64,000 nucleotides of DNA from Stenotrophomonas indicatrix (GCF_002750975.1 NZ_PEJS01000001.1:3658001-3722000); one strand, 5' to 3'; shown: positions 11,441-20,278, counted from the first letter of the stretch. The notes: generated from the sequence alone by a model not told the origin. Numbers and translations: made by a program.

Positions 11441-11644
11441 ATGCGCGTCCTGATTCCCGTCCTGCTGTCGGCCGTCGCGCTGGCCGGGTGCCAGCGCCCT
11501 GCACCGCCCAATCCCGAACGACCACCGCAACCGCAGGCGATGGCCAAGGCGTTCAATCAGCCGCTGGACCGCGCAAAGGCCGTGCAGAAGACCCTGGACG
11601 AGGCGGCCGAACGCGAGCGCAAGGCAGAGGCCGACGCGCAGTAG
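11441..11644 (+). CDS. Small lipoprotein (67 aa)
   Basis: Starts MRVLIPVLLSAVALAGCQRP, a lipoprotein signal peptide with lipobox LAGC (Cys17 lipidated). The mature part is a proline-rich stretch (PAPPNPERPPQPQ) followed by a charged helix of about 35 residues with repeated Glu, Lys and Arg. Probably anchored in the outer membrane. Function is unknown. A strong terminator follows within 15 bases, so it is likely a single-gene transcript divergent from the SDR gene. Confidence 0.82.
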   Translation: MRVLIPVLLSAVALAGCQRPAPPNPERPPQPQAMAKAFNQPLDRAKAVQKTLDEAAERERKAEADAQ

Positions 11645-11658
11645 AACCCCGCATGCAA

Positions 11659-11690
11659 CAACGCCCGGCCAAGGCCGGGCGTTGTGCGTT
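11659..11690 (+). terminator. Strong intrinsic terminator
   Basis: A 12-bp perfect stem CAACGCCCGGCC / GGCCGGGCGTTG with a two-base AA centre, followed by TGCGTTC. It ends the lipoprotein transcript and may also act for sppA from the other side. Confidence 0.8.
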
Positions 11691-11692
11691 CA

Positions 11693-11715
11693 GTAGATCC
11701 ACGCCATGCGTGGAT
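11693..11715 (+). repeat. SMAG element between lipoprotein gene and sppA
   Basis: GTAG plus ATCCACGC-CAT-GCGTGGAT, identical to the copy after topA. It lies directly before the sppA stop codon (read from the other strand). Confidence 0.9.
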
Positions 11716-11721
11716 GGGCCA

Positions 11722-13644
11722 TCAGAACCCGCAGAAGCAATACGCCAGCGACTTCACCGGTGCACCGTTGCCCTTCTCGCGGGCCGCATTTTCAACGAAG
11801 CGCAGCTGCGTATCGATTTCCGGCATCGTTCGCGCCAGCATCATCCGGCCCACGCCGGAATCGGCCAGCATCCAGGCGCCGACGTGGCTGCCAGCGAAGC
11901 CGCTGACGAACTGCGCGAACGGCGTGGCCGCCTTCTCGATGTAGCGCACACGGTACTTGTCGGTCGCGCCCAGCTTGGCCCGGCCAGCAGCGTCAGCCAC
12001 GGCGTCCTTCAGGCCACCGAAGGCATCGACCAGACCGCGCTCCTTGGCCTGCGCACCGCTCCAGACGCGCCCACGGGCCACTTCGTCAATCGCCTCGACC
12101 GGCTTCTTGCGGGCCTCGGCAACACGGCCGGTGAAATCGGCATAGCCCTTGTTGATCACCGACTGGATGACCTGGCCCACCGCCGGGTCCATCGGTCGGG
12201 TGACGTCGAAGGCACCGGCGAAACGGGTGGTGCCGACGCCATCGGTGTGCACGCCGAACTTGTCCAGCGCACGGCTGAAGTTGGGGATCATGCCGAAGAT
12301 GCCGATCGAACCGGTGATGGTCGACGGATCGGCATAGATGCGATCGGCGTTCATGCTGATCCAGTAACCACCGGACGCAGCGAGGTCACCCATGGACACA
12401 ACCACCGGCTTTCCGGCAGCCTGCAGTGCCACCACTTCGCGACGGATCTGCTCGGAGGCGTAGACTTCGCCGCCCGGCGAATCCACGCGCAGCACCACGG
12501 CCTTGACGTCGTCATCGTCGCGGGCAGCACGCAGCAGCGCCGAGGTCGATTCACCACCGATACGGCCGGCCGGCAGATCGCCGCCGCTGATTTCACCGGA
12601 GGCCACGATGACCGCGACCTGCGGACGCGAATCAACCGGGTTGCGGCGCGCATCGAGCTGGGCCATGTAGGTGCCGAAATCGATGTTGCGGAAACCACCG
12701 TCGGCGTCTTCGTCGGCCACGCCGCGCTCGATCATCAGATCCTCGAATTCCTCGCGGGTCTTCAGCGCGGTCACCAGCTTCTGCTGCAGGGCGAACTTGG
12801 CCAGGTCGCCGCCGGCGGCAGCGACGCCTTCAGGCAGGGTGTCGATACCGGCCGCCAGCTGTGCCGGATCCAGGCGGCGGGCCTTGGCGATATCGCCGAG
12901 GTAGCGCTGCCACACATCGTTCATCCAGAACAGATCGGCTTCCTTGGACGCCGGCGACGCCGCGTCGAGCACGTACGGCTCGGCCGCCGACTTGTACTCG
13001 CCTACCTTGAACAGGTGCACGTCCACGCCCAGCTTGTCCTGCAGGCCGGTGCGGAAATACTGGCGGTAGCGACCCAGGCCTTCCAGCACCACCGACCCCA
13101 TGGGGTCCAGGTAGACCTCGTCGGCCTGTGCGGCAAGCAGATACTGCGACTGCCCCATGCTCTCGCTGAAGGCCACCAGCTGCTTGCCCGAGGCGCGCAG
13201 GTCCTGCAGCGCGGCGGACACTTCGCGCAGCGAGGCGAAACCGGACGGCTGCAGCTTGTCCAGTTCCAGCACCACCCTCTCGATCTTCTTGTCATCGCGC
13301 GCGCTCTCGATCACCCGGATCAGATCGCGCAGCTGCACTTCCTCGGCACCGTTGTCACCGACGGCCTTGGCCAGCGCGCGGCTGACCGGATCGGCACTGT
13401 ACTGCTCGACCAGGCGGCCTTCCGGCGCGATCACCAGGGTGGTGCGGTCCTGCAGCGCCTTGCTGGCACCTGCGCCCATGCCCGCAGCGACGATGAACAT
13501 CACCAGCACCAGCAGCAACAGGCCGAAGAACACCAGGTTGAGGATCAACCGGCGGGTGAAATTCATCACGTCCCACAGCCCGATGAAGAAGCTGGCGACA
13601 GGATTGCGGTTCGCCGGGGGCAGCGGCGGCACGGGTTGGTTCAT
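11722..13644 (-). CDS. sppA: Signal peptide peptidase SppA (67-kDa form)
   Basis: An inner-membrane serine protease that degrades released signal peptides. From the ATG at 13644 the protein is 640 residues, close to E. coli SppA (618). One N-terminal membrane helix (LILNLVFFGLLLLVLVMFIV) is followed by two tandem S49 domains. The catalytic dyad is visible: Lys218 in GEYKSAAEPY and Ser424 in GDLAASGGYWISM. The C-terminal end (SLAYCFCGF) is cysteine-rich. An upstream in-frame start at 13713 would add a polar tail before the membrane helix and is less likely. Single gene, divided from the MATE gene by 114 bases. Confidence 0.96.
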   Translation of the reverse strand: MNQPVPPLPPANRNPVASFFIGLWDVMNFTRRLILNLVFFGLLLLVLVMFIVAAGMGAGASKALQDRTTLVIAPEGRLVEQYSADPVSRALAKAVGDNGAEEVQLRDLIRVIESARDDKKIERVVLELDKLQPSGFASLREVSAALQDLRASGKQLVAFSESMGQSQYLLAAQADEVYLDPMGSVVLEGLGRYRQYFRTGLQDKLGVDVHLFKVGEYKSAAEPYVLDAASPASKEADLFWMNDVWQRYLGDIAKARRLDPAQLAAGIDTLPEGVAAAGGDLAKFALQQKLVTALKTREEFEDLMIERGVADEDADGGFRNIDFGTYMAQLDARRNPVDSRPQVAVIVASGEISGGDLPAGRIGGESTSALLRAARDDDDVKAVVLRVDSPGGEVYASEQIRREVVALQAAGKPVVVSMGDLAASGGYWISMNADRIYADPSTITGSIGIFGMIPNFSRALDKFGVHTDGVGTTRFAGAFDVTRPMDPAVGQVIQSVINKGYADFTGRVAEARKKPVEAIDEVARGRVWSGAQAKERGLVDAFGGLKDAVADAAGRAKLGATDKYRVRYIEKAATPFAQFVSGFAGSHVGAWMLADSGVGRMMLARTMPEIDTQLRFVENAAREKGNGAPVKSLAYCFCGF

Positions 13645-13758
13645 GGAGCACTCCGGATGGCTTCTTGCCGTGGTAACAGCATAGCCGGTGCCGCGTGAGG
13701 CAGCATCGGACACAAGTCAGGGGATCGCCAGTCACGGTTGCCCGGGACCGGCGTGATG

Positions 13759-15123
13759 TCAGGCCAGCGTGGACTGGCCAATGCGTTTGCTGCTGCGGCT
13801 CAGGCGCCAGCCCATCAGGATGGCGGCGGCGGTCAGGCCGACGATCAGGCCGATCCACATGCCCTGCGGCCCCATGCCCAGGCCCAGGCCGAGCCCGGCA
13901 CCCAGCGGCATGCCCAGGCCCCAGTAGGCGAACATGGCGATGAACATCGGCACGCGGGTGTCCTTCAGGCCGCGCAGCGCGCCGGCCGACAGCACCTGGA
14001 TGCCATCGGGGAACTGGAAGGTGGCTGCGTACAGCAGCAGGGTCGAGGCCAGCCCGGCCACGGCCAGGTCGTTGGTGTAGACGCCGACGATGGCGTCGTG
14101 GCCGAACAGCAGTGCCGCCGCCGACAGCGTCTGCGTACCCATGATGATCGCGTAGCCGGCCCACGCCGCACGGCGCACGCCGAAGCCATCGCCACGGCCA
14201 ACCGCATGGCCGACCCGCACGGTGGTCGCCTCGGCCACGCCCATCGGGATCATGAAGCACAGCTGCGCCACGTTGATCGCGATCTGGTGCGCGGCCGCTT
14301 CATTGGCGCCCAGGCGACCAATCAGCAATGCGGTGACGATGAACAGGCCACCTTCCATCAGCACGGTGATGCCGATCGGCAGGCCGGTGCGCAGCAGGTC
14401 CCAGATCGCTGACCAGCGCGGCCCCTCGAAGTGCGAGAACAGCTGCAGGTGGGCAAAGCGCTTGGTGAACCACAGGTAGGTACCGAAGGCGATCGCCTGC
14501 AGCCACATCATCACCGCCGAGGCGATGCCCAGGCCTTCAGCGCCCATTTCCGGGAAGCCCAGCTTGCCGTTGGCCAGCACGTACCCCATCGGCGCCAGCA
14601 CCAGCAGGCCGCCAAAACCGAGCAGCATGGTCGGCAGCGTCCAATGCATGCCTTCACTGAGATAGCGCATGCAGAAGTACAGCGTCAGCGCCGGGCCACC
14701 CCAGCGCACCGCATGCAGGAAGGCCGTTGCGCCGGGCACGATGTCCGGGGCGATGCCGAATGCCGGCAGCAGCGGCGGCACCACGGTGAGGAAGGTGAAC
14801 ATGATCAGGCCCAGGCCCAGCGCCAGCCACAGCGCCTGCCGGAACAGCGGGCCGATCTCGCGCTCACGGCCGGCGCCATGCAGCTGCGACACCGAGGCGG
14901 TGAGCGAGATCAGCGTGCCAATCGGGATCAGCATCGGCAGCCACAGCAGCGCAGTGCCGATGGTCACTGCGGCCAGGGTGGATGTCGCATGGTGGCCGGC
15001 AATCACGTTGTCGACGAAGGAGATCAGACCGGTGGAGACGTGCCCGAGCACAAGCGGCAGGGCAAGCAGACCGGTAGCGCCGACTTCCTTGCTGAAGCGC
15101 GGCGTGGAGGTTGCAGTAGACAT
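13759..15123 (-). CDS. MATE-family multidrug/sodium antiporter
   Basis: A 454-residue inner-membrane protein with about 12 hydrophobic segments in two similar halves. It begins with the MATE pattern (LLALPLVLGHVSTGLISFVDNVIAGHHAT) and has matching second-half elements such as GLPIGITVLMEGGLFIVTALLIGRLG. The family exports cationic drugs and dyes in exchange for Na+ or H+. It looks closest to the NorM/MdtK branch, which I infer from the N-terminal motif. The substrate is not predictable. It is transcribed alone, with a 25-bp inverted repeat upstream that ends the neighbouring transcript. Confidence 0.93.
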   Translation of the reverse strand: MSTATSTPRFSKEVGATGLLALPLVLGHVSTGLISFVDNVIAGHHATSTLAAVTIGTALLWLPMLIPIGTLISLTASVSQLHGAGREREIGPLFRQALWLALGLGLIMFTFLTVVPPLLPAFGIAPDIVPGATAFLHAVRWGGPALTLYFCMRYLSEGMHWTLPTMLLGFGGLLVLAPMGYVLANGKLGFPEMGAEGLGIASAVMMWLQAIAFGTYLWFTKRFAHLQLFSHFEGPRWSAIWDLLRTGLPIGITVLMEGGLFIVTALLIGRLGANEAAAHQIAINVAQLCFMIPMGVAEATTVRVGHAVGRGDGFGVRRAAWAGYAIIMGTQTLSAAALLFGHDAIVGVYTNDLAVAGLASTLLLYAATFQFPDGIQVLSAGALRGLKDTRVPMFIAMFAYWGLGMPLGAGLGLGLGMGPQGMWIGLIVGLTAAAILMGWRLSRSSKRIGQSTLA

Positions 15124-15226
15124 AAGGTGCTTGACGCGAACTACGGTTGCGCGCGAAGGGCACAGGCACCGGGTTGCGGCCGGCCATCTTACGCGCGCCG
15201 GGCGGTCATTCCCATGACTGCCCCAT

Positions 15227-15300
15227 AAAGGGGACGGAGGGAATTAAGTCGTATCCGTCACAGTCGAGCCAAAACCGACTTAATTCCCTCCGTCCCCTTT
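15227..15300. repeat. 25-bp perfect inverted repeat, probable terminator of the DUF3106 gene
   Basis: Left arm 15227-15251 starts AAAGGGGACGGAGGGAATTA; right arm 15276-15300 is its exact complement and ends CCCCTTT, with a 24-base loop. On the minus strand it follows the stop of the DUF3106-like gene by 5 bases, so it can terminate that transcript. It also lies 104 bases upstream of the MATE start. The GGACGGAGGGAATTAAGTCG word is, as I recall, a recurrent intergenic sequence in xanthomonads. Confidence 0.7.
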
Positions 15301-15304
15301 TCGC

Positions 15305-15868
15305 TTATTGGCCGGCCTGGCGCTTGAGCCAGGTGTCGCGTTCGGCGGCGGGGACCGTCAGGAATGCGCTGCGTACGCTGTCGCGTTCCTGCGGCGGCGT
15401 GCGCTGGGCGACCAGGGCCAGCTGCGCCAACTGCGACGGACTCAGCTGGCGCAGCACGGCAAGCACGGCGTCGCGCTGTTGCGGCGGTACGAAGCCGAAC
15501 AGGCCGTGCAGCTTGGGGAATTCTGCGCCCAGTTGCGGGCCCAGCCGCCAGCCTTCGCGGAAGGCTTGGTCCTGTGCCTGGAACTGCGCGCGCAGGCGTT
15601 GCTGCTGGTCGGCCGGCAACGCGGCGAAGCGGGCGGCGGCCTGGCGGATGCGTTCGCGCTCACCCTCCGGCAGGGCCCGCCACGCGGCGTAGTCGCTGCG
15701 ACGCTGGCGTTGCTGGGCGGGATCGAGTTGCGCGAATGCCGCCGCGGCAGTGGGCGTGGCCGATGGTGTTGCCGACGGTGCGGGCAGCGGCACGTTCACT
15801 GATTGCGGAGCGGCCGCCAGCGACAGCGGCAGGGCCAGCAGCAGGCCGGCGAAGAGGAGCTTATTCAT
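15305..15868 (-). CDS. Exported DUF3106-like protein
   Basis: A 187-residue protein with a signal peptide (MNKLLFAGLLLALPLSLAAAP), a short Pro/Thr/Ala linker, and two related helical segments built on the pattern YAAWRALPEGERERIRQAAARF ... LSPSQLAQLALVAQRTPPQERDSVR. This matches DUF3106 proteins, which are thought to be periplasmic and resemble metal- or stress-sensing helical repeats. Its ATG overlaps the stop codon of the upstream gene (ATGAATAA), a sign of translational coupling. Genes of this type commonly follow an ECF sigma factor gene, which agrees with the sigma-like upstream partner. Confidence 0.85.
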   Translation of the reverse strand: MNKLLFAGLLLALPLSLAAAPQSVNVPLPAPSATPSATPTAAAAFAQLDPAQQRQRRSDYAAWRALPEGERERIRQAAARFAALPADQQQRLRAQFQAQDQAFREGWRLGPQLGAEFPKLHGLFGFVPPQQRDAVLAVLRQLSPSQLAQLALVAQRTPPQERDSVRSAFLTVPAAERDTWLKRQAGQ

Positions 15869-16862
15869 CGGCAGCAGAGGTTTCCAGCGCTGCGCCGACC
15901 GGTTCCGGGTGGGTCGGCTTGGGTTGTGACTCGTCCACCGGCAACGGGCCGCCGGCGGCACTCCAGGCATGCATGTCGGCCTCGGCCAGCAGCGGGTAAT
16001 CGCGGTCGGCCAGCATCGCAGCATCTTCGCTGGCCTGCGCATCGCTGCCCGCAGCGGGGCGGACATCGCTGGCTGGCAGCGCCTCGACGGTGACCGGCCC
16101 GGCCTCACCCACCACGCCTTCGGGCAGGGGGCCATCGGCAGTCAGCGCACGGCCCTGCCAATGGCGCCAGCCCAACGCAGCCAGCAGCAGCACCGCCACG
16201 GTGATCAACAGGATCACCGGGCCACGCCAGCGCGGCTTGGCATTGGGGCGGCGACGCTTGCCGCTTGCAGATGCGCGTTCGTCGCGCGGCGGTGCACGCC
16301 AGCTGGACGCAGGCGCCTGGTTGTTGGCCGCTGGCGCGGACGGTTGCTGCAGCTGCTGCAGGCGCTTGGCCGGCAGGTCGCGGACACGCAGCTGCACCTG
16401 TTCGGCCAGAGCGCGCCATGCAGCGGCGTCGGGCTGGCCATCGGCATCGCGTGGGCAGGCCGTGGCCAACAGGCGCTGATAGCCTTCTTCGTCGACATCC
16501 AGAACGCGGGTGGCGATGCCCTCGTCCAGGCTGCCCCCCACCCGCAGCAGCAAGGCCAGCCGCGGCAAGGGGGCCATCTCGCCCAGCGCGGCCAGCGACG
16601 GTGGCCACTGACCGGTGGCCGGCTCGCGCAGCGCCTGGCGCTGGCCCAGCAGGGTCCAGAAGCGGCTGGGCCACTGCGCCATCGGCAGGTCGCTGGCGAC
16701 CGCGGCGAAGGCGCGCATCACCGCCACCAGCGTCTGTTCGGCACGGGCGGGGTCACCGCACTGCAGTTCGGCCACGACCAGAGCACGGCGTTCGACGCCA
16801 CGCAGAAATGCCGACAGCGCGCCGGCCGCGGTCGAGGAAACAGGGGCGGGCACAGCCGTCAT
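15861..16862 (-). CDS. Degenerate ECF-sigma-like protein fused to a membrane anchor
   Basis: A 333-residue protein. Residues ~15-70 (FLRGVERRALVVAELQCGD ... LPMAQWPSRFWTLL) resemble sigma-70 region 2 of ECF factors of the type LERRALRMAE...AEWPPLFHRIL. Residues ~90-135 (LGEMAPLPRLALLLRVGGSL ... GYQRLLATAC) resemble region 4 (LPLRQREAFLLR...). Key promoter-contact residues and the DNA-binding helix look eroded. After a basic linker (GKRRRPNAKPRWRG) there is one membrane helix (VILLITVAVLLLAALGW) and an acidic tail of ~110 residues. I infer a former sigma factor turned into a membrane protein, or a sigma/anti-sigma fusion. Overlaps the next gene by 8 bases. Confidence 0.65.
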   Translation of the reverse strand: MTAVPAPVSSTAAGALSAFLRGVERRALVVAELQCGDPARAEQTLVAVMRAFAAVASDLPMAQWPSRFWTLLGQRQALREPATGQWPPSLAALGEMAPLPRLALLLRVGGSLDEGIATRVLDVDEEGYQRLLATACPRDADGQPDAAAWRALAEQVQLRVRDLPAKRLQQLQQPSAPAANNQAPASSWRAPPRDERASASGKRRRPNAKPRWRGPVILLITVAVLLLAALGWRHWQGRALTADGPLPEGVVGEAGPVTVEALPASDVRPAAGSDAQASEDAAMLADRDYPLLAEADMHAWSAAGGPLPVDESQPKPTHPEPVGAALETSAADE

Positions 16863-17138
16863 CGGTCACTCCAAAGGTCTGCCGGCATGATAGCGGCAGC
16901 CCATCGCTGCCCGGCAGGACTTGCGATTGCAGACGGTTTCTGCTGCAGGTTGTGCACAGCACCACGCGGGAACCGGGCGATTCCTGCGTGAATGGCTGAA
17001 TTCACCCTGTTTCAGCAATGTTTCACACTTAAGTTGTTGATTTCAATTGAATTTAAAGTGTGGCTATTTTTTGACCAACGGAAGCGTGAGGCCGTCGCCA
17101 TCGGCCTCATACGGCGCCATGAGCCGCTAACGCACAGA

Positions 17139-17163
17139 CTTATCCACAGAAGATGTGGATAAG
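17139..17163. promoter_or_regulatory. Inverted pair of consensus DnaA boxes upstream of priA
   Basis: TTATCCACA at 17140-17148 and its complement TGTGGATAA at 17154-17162 form a palindrome with a 5-base centre. Each half is the strict DnaA-box consensus. They lie 115 bases before the priA start, at the edge of an unusually AT-rich patch (about 17015-17070) in a 414-base gap between genes. Otherwise I see no gene in 16863-17276. The arrangement suggests DnaA control of priA or a DnaA-titration site. Confidence 0.6.
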
Positions 17164-17276
17164 ACTGAATCTCCAATAGACACCGATATTTAGGTGACAT
17201 TTATGATTCGCCGGAGGGCATGCCAGTCGCATCTGCCACTGCCATGCGCCCTCGCATGGGCCGTTACACTGGCCCG

Positions 17277-19466
17277 ATGCTCGCCCCTGAATCCGGCCCT
17301 GTCCCGACCCTGCAGGTCGCCCTGCCCGTGCCCCTGCCGCGCCTGTTCGACTACCTGCCACCGCAGGGCGAAGGCCCGACGGTAGCGGTCGGCTGCCGGC
17401 TGAAGGTGCCGTTCGGCAACCGCGAACTGATCGGCGTGGTGGCCGGCCACGGGCAAACCGAGGACAGCCAGGGCCTGCGCCAGGCACTGGCCTGGTGTGA
17501 CACCACACCGCTGCTGCAGGGCGAGTTGTGGCAGAGCCTGCAGTGGCTGGCCCGCTATACCCACGCCCCCTTGGGCGAAGTACTGAGCACCGCCCTGCCC
17601 GGCCCGCTGCGGCATGGCGAACCGCTGCCCGACACCCATCACTGGGGTTGGCAGCTGACAGCTGAAGGCCATGCCCAGCGCGAGAAGCTGCGCGCCGGCA
17701 GCCGACCGCGGCAATTGGCCGAGCTGCTGGCCGAAGCGGTGGTGGACGAAGATGTCCTGTCCGCGCGCATGCAGGACTGGCGGGTGGCCGCACGCAGCCT
17801 GGGCAAGCGCGACCTGGCCGAGCGCATCGCCCTGAGCGTGGCGCCGCAGCACGCCCAGCCCCTGCCCGGCCCCACCCTCAATGCGGAGCAGGCCGAAGCG
17901 GTGGCCGCGATCACCGCCGCCGAAAGCTTCCAGGCATTCCTGCTGGACGGGGTGACCGGCAGCGGCAAGACCGAGGTCTACCTGCAGGCCATCATCCATT
18001 GCCTGGCGCAGGGCAGGCAGGCCCTGGTGCTGGTGCCCGAGATCGGCCTGACCCCGCAGACTCTGGCGCGCTTCCGCGGCCGTCTCGGCATCGCCGTGCA
18101 TGCGTTGCACTCGGGGCTGACCGACAACGAACGCGCGCGGGTCTGGGCTGCGGCCTCGCGCGGCGAAGCACGGGTGATCGTGGGCACGCGTTCGGCGGTG
18201 TTCATTCCGCTGCCGCAACCCGGCCTGCTGATCGTGGACGAAGAGCACGACGGCAGCTACAAGCAGCAGGACGGCATCCGCTACCACGCACGTGATTTCG
18301 CTCTGGTGCGGGCCAAGGCGCAGGGCATTCCGGTGCTGCTGGGCAGCGCCACGCCGTCATTGGAAACCCTGCACAACGCCTATGCCGGCCGCTATGCGCA
18401 CCTGCGCCTGAAGCAGCGCGCCGGTGATGCCCGACCGCCGCGCGTGCGCATCCTCGACGTCCGCAAGCGTCCGCTGCGCGATGGCCTTTCTGCCGACGTG
18501 CTGGCCGGCATCGGCGAACACCTGCAGCGTGGCCAGCAGGTGCTGGTGTTCAAGAACCGCCGCGGCTATGCGCCGGTGCTGCTGTGCCACGACTGCGGCT
18601 GGACCGCACCCTGCAACCGCTGCGATGCACCGATGACCGTGCATGGCGGTGGCCGTCGCCTGCAATGCCATCACTGCGGTGCGCGGCAGCCGGCACCACT
18701 GGCCTGCCCCGCCTGCGGCAGCCTGGCCCTGCAGCCACAGGGCATCGGCACCGAGCGGCTGGAAGAACACCTGGTCAGTGCCTTCGCCGATTTCCCGGTG
18801 GTGCGCATCGACCGTGGCACCACCGCCCGCCGCGATGCGCTGGAGCAGCAGCTGGCCAAGCTCGGCAACGCGCCCGGCATCCTGGTCGGGACGCAGATCC
18901 TGGCCAAGGGCCACGACCTGCCCAAGCTGACGCTGGTGGTGGTGGTGGGCATCGACGAAGGCCTGTTCTCGGCCGATTTCCGCGCCAGCGAAAAACTGGC
19001 GCAGCAGCTGATCCAGGTAGCCGGCCGCGCCGGTCGCGCGCGCGATCCGGGTGAAGTGTGGCTGCAGACCCATCATCCGGGCCATCCGCTGCTGGAGACG
19101 CTGGTGAACGGTGGCTACCACCCGTTCGCCCAGGCCGAACTCAACCAGCGCCAGGCGGCAGGTTTTCCACCATTCGCGCACCTGGCATTGATGCGTGCCG
19201 AAGCACAGCAGGTCGAGCATGCCAACGCGTTCCTGCTCGCTGCGCGGAAACTGCTGGGTGAACAGGACATGGTGGAGGCCTACGGGCCGATGCCGGCGCC
19301 GATGCCACGCCGTGCCGGTTATCAGCGAACGCAGCTGCTGCTGTCGGCGGCACAGCGGCCGCCGCTGCATGGGGTACTGGCACAGCTGGTGCCGCAGTCG
19401 TACGCGCTGCCGGAGGCACGCAAGGTGCGCTGGTCGCTGGATGTAGATCCGACGGATCTGTACTGA
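17277..19466 (+). CDS. priA: Primosomal replication restart helicase PriA
   Basis: A 3'-to-5' helicase that recognises stalled forks and reloads the replisome. With the ATG at 17277 it is 729 residues (E. coli 732). Visible are the N-terminal DNA-binding part (VALPVPLPRLFDYLPP), Walker A GVTGSGKTEVY with Lys231, the DEEH box (IVDEEHDGSYKQQD), the zinc-binding stretch with paired Cys (CHDCGWTAPCNRC ... CHHCGARQ ... CPACGS) and helicase motifs V/VI (ILVGTQILAKGHD, QVAGRAGRA). In-frame ATGs at 17220 and 17244 would give extra residues without homology. It is preceded by the paired DnaA boxes. Confidence 0.96.
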   Translation: MLAPESGPVPTLQVALPVPLPRLFDYLPPQGEGPTVAVGCRLKVPFGNRELIGVVAGHGQTEDSQGLRQALAWCDTTPLLQGELWQSLQWLARYTHAPLGEVLSTALPGPLRHGEPLPDTHHWGWQLTAEGHAQREKLRAGSRPRQLAELLAEAVVDEDVLSARMQDWRVAARSLGKRDLAERIALSVAPQHAQPLPGPTLNAEQAEAVAAITAAESFQAFLLDGVTGSGKTEVYLQAIIHCLAQGRQALVLVPEIGLTPQTLARFRGRLGIAVHALHSGLTDNERARVWAAASRGEARVIVGTRSAVFIPLPQPGLLIVDEEHDGSYKQQDGIRYHARDFALVRAKAQGIPVLLGSATPSLETLHNAYAGRYAHLRLKQRAGDARPPRVRILDVRKRPLRDGLSADVLAGIGEHLQRGQQVLVFKNRRGYAPVLLCHDCGWTAPCNRCDAPMTVHGGGRRLQCHHCGARQPAPLACPACGSLALQPQGIGTERLEEHLVSAFADFPVVRIDRGTTARRDALEQQLAKLGNAPGILVGTQILAKGHDLPKLTLVVVVGIDEGLFSADFRASEKLAQQLIQVAGRAGRARDPGEVWLQTHHPGHPLLETLVNGGYHPFAQAELNQRQAAGFPPFAHLALMRAEAQQVEHANAFLLAARKLLGEQDMVEAYGPMPAPMPRRAGYQRTQLLLSAAQRPPLHGVLAQLVPQSYALPEARKVRWSLDVDPTDLY

Positions 19467-19487
19467 GGGCAACGCGCTGCGGCCAGA

Positions 19488-19562
19488 GCCCACCCGCTGG
19501 GTGGGATCCGACCCCGATGGCTTGAGGTCGGATCCCTTTCCGCAGAAAAGGGCTCTGACCCC
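19488..19562. repeat. Palindromic intergenic repeat (GAGCCC...GGGCTCTGACCCC family)
   Basis: Nested inverted repeats: CAGAGCCC at the left and GGGCTCTG at the right enclose CCACCCGC-TG-GGTGGG, then GGATCCGACCCC facing GGTCGGATCC, then CTTTCCGCAGAAAAGG. A shortened relative of this element is inserted in the smeJ coding sequence at 28314-28380. It lies between the priA stop and the GST stop and could terminate both transcripts. Confidence 0.7.
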
Positions 19563-19579
19563 GAACGTCGCGCCTTCGC

Positions 19580-20200
19580 TTACGTCATCGGTGACATCAC
19601 GCCGCGCTGGTACGCCGGGCGTTCGCGCAGGCGTGCATACCACTCGGCCAGGTGCGGCAGGTCCGGGCGCTGGATCGGCAGTTCGAACCAGGCGTAGATC
19701 AACGAGCCCAACGCGATGTCACCCATGGCGAACGTCTCGCCCGACAGCCACGGCTGCTTGGCCAGGGTTGCGTTGGGCAGCGCCAGGAAATCACCGGCGC
19801 GCACGATCGCTGCATTGATGCGCGCCTCATCGCGGTCGGCCGGTGCGGTGCGCATGATGCCCCAGATCAGTTCGGAGTACAGCGGCGCCATCCGCGAGGT
19901 GCTCCAGTCCATCCACTTTTCGGCCTGGGCGCGCTCCATCGGATCTTCGGCATACAGCGTGCCCAGCGAATAGCGCGCACTGAGGTAGCGCACGATGGTG
20001 TTCGACTCCCACAGCGGCAGGCCGTGGTCTTCGATCACCGGCACCAGGCCGTTCGGGTTCATCGCCACGTATTCCGGCGACTGCGTGCCACCGTGGCTGC
20101 CACCCACTTCGATGGACTCGTACGGCAGGCCGATTTCCTCGGCGCACCACAGCACCTTGCGGACGTTGCTGGAATTGCGGCGGCCCCAGATCTTCAACAT
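19580..20200 (-). CDS. Glutathione S-transferase family protein
   Basis: A 206-residue cytosolic protein with an N-terminal thioredoxin-like domain (MLKIWGRRNSSNVRKVLWCAEEIGLPYE; NPNGLVPVIED with the cis-Pro; LWESNTIVRYLSARY) and an all-helical C-terminal GST domain (LSGETFAMGDIALG). The catalytic Ser/Cys region is RRNSSNVRK. It resembles the bacterial theta/GstA-like branch; the substrate is unknown. Single gene. Its start at 20200 lies 78 bases from the divergent small gene at 20279. Confidence 0.93.
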   Translation of the reverse strand: MLKIWGRRNSSNVRKVLWCAEEIGLPYESIEVGGSHGGTQSPEYVAMNPNGLVPVIEDHGLPLWESNTIVRYLSARYSLGTLYAEDPMERAQAEKWMDWSTSRMAPLYSELIWGIMRTAPADRDEARINAAIVRAGDFLALPNATLAKQPWLSGETFAMGDIALGSLIYAWFELPIQRPDLPHLAEWYARLRERPAYQRGVMSPMT

Positions 20201-20278
20201 GCGGGTTTCCTTGCGTACAGCAGTGCGCCGCGATGGCGCGGAGCCGCTACGATACGCCCATCCGCAGGGAGAGACGAC

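Noticed and set aside
11362..13698. 778-codon open frame on the plus strand opposite sppA
   Set aside because: Shadow frame; SppA with its catalytic Lys and Ser is clearly on the other strand.
17194..17385. Small ORF with a GGTGAC ribosome-like site just upstream of priA
   Set aside because: It runs in another frame into priA, encodes an Arg/Pro/Cys-rich chain typical of shadow frames, and has no known relatives.
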